The notes beneath the pieces were generated by a model, which saw only the letters and a program-made list of their open reading frames with translations, was not told the DNA's origin and searched no databases. 45,361 nt of DNA, taken from contig JADJVI010000017.1 of NCBI GenBank assembly GCA_016710645.1, positions 1 to 45,361 of the forward strand, written 5' to 3'. This document shows positions 45,308 through 45,361 of this stretch, piece by piece. Source of the stretch: Actinomycetales bacterium (lineage in GTDB: Bacteria; Actinomycetota; Actinomycetes; Actinomycetales; Dermatophilaceae). A program made the translations under genes and the position numbers. Each line of letters begins with the position of its first letter. Position 1 is the stretch's first letter.

Positions 45308-45361
45308 TCATTGTTGGCGGTTCATCAGGTCGGTGAAGTCGCGCTCCGATGCGCTCGACTG
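45308..45361 (-). CDS. C-terminal end of an upstream gene (partial)
   Basis: The last 17 codons, QSSASERDFTDLMNRQQ then TGA, run in from the window edge on the minus strand, 20 bases before the symporter ATG. This spacing suggests one operon. The fragment is too short to assign; small membrane partners or response regulators are common at this place. Confidence 0.5.
   Translation of the reverse strand, partial: QSSASERDFTDLMNRQQ

Noticed and set aside
45280..45311. Eight-codon mini-ORF bridging the upstream stop and the symporter ATG
   Set aside because: The ATGA overlap is suggestive of coupling, but the sequence is too short to support a gene.

Overview
The window is high-GC DNA from an actinomycete. 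Its right two thirds carry the neighbourhood conserved around crp/nth/marP in Actinobacteria: metallophosphoesterase, class A PBP, WhiB, two ArsA-type ATPases, DUF4177, RidA, Nudix, MBL hydrolase, Crp, Nth, CoA pyrophosphatase, MarP, an EphE-like hydrolase, a DUF1469/holin-like protein and acs. This matches the M. tuberculosis Rv3667-Rv3683 block in content and mostly in order (established synteny, recalled rather than searched). Gene style and the very frequent GGCATAC/GTATGCC word suggest Micrococcales, perhaps Intrasporangiaceae (inference).

Layout. 1-5012 is a decayed zone: a frameshifted cytochrome b5-type membrane gene, about 1 kb without recognisable genes, and an IS481-family element with a broken IS1380-family element nested in its left end. 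5015-16873 is an integrative element of about 11.8 kb in a tRNA-Pro(CGG) gene. A perfect 22-bp direct repeat marks its ends: 5015-5036, and inside the intact tRNA at 16852-16873. It carries a frameshifted tyrosine integrase, an excisionase-like HTH protein, an NYN-domain protein, an EEP-family phosphodiesterase, an operon encoding a single-chain Type ISP restriction-modification enzyme and a stand-alone Mrr-type endonuclease, and small unknown genes including a translationally coupled pair. It reads as a compact defence island. 16874-45361 is core chromosome.

How the core genes fit together. ponA, whiB and the arsA pair are redox- and envelope-linked genes. The DUF4177-RidA-Nudix-MBL genes overlap as one forward operon that converges on crp. 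nth, a CoA pyrophosphatase and marP form another overlapping forward operon. acs, gdhA, a DUF485/symporter pair of the acetate-permease type and a second, frameshifted symporter give an acetate and nitrogen assimilation theme. trpS has an apparent leader-peptide attenuator.

The most unusual observation is a dispersed 10-bp word, GGTATGCCGT (core GTATGCC/GGCATAC). I counted about 54 core copies by eye, roughly 1.5 per kb in the core region, on both strands, in all reading frames and between genes. It is written with rare codons (TAT, GCA, CAT, ATA), and three times it forms perfect intergenic inverted repeats. Its spacing and hairpin use resemble DNA uptake sequences, which I do not know to have been described in Actinobacteria.
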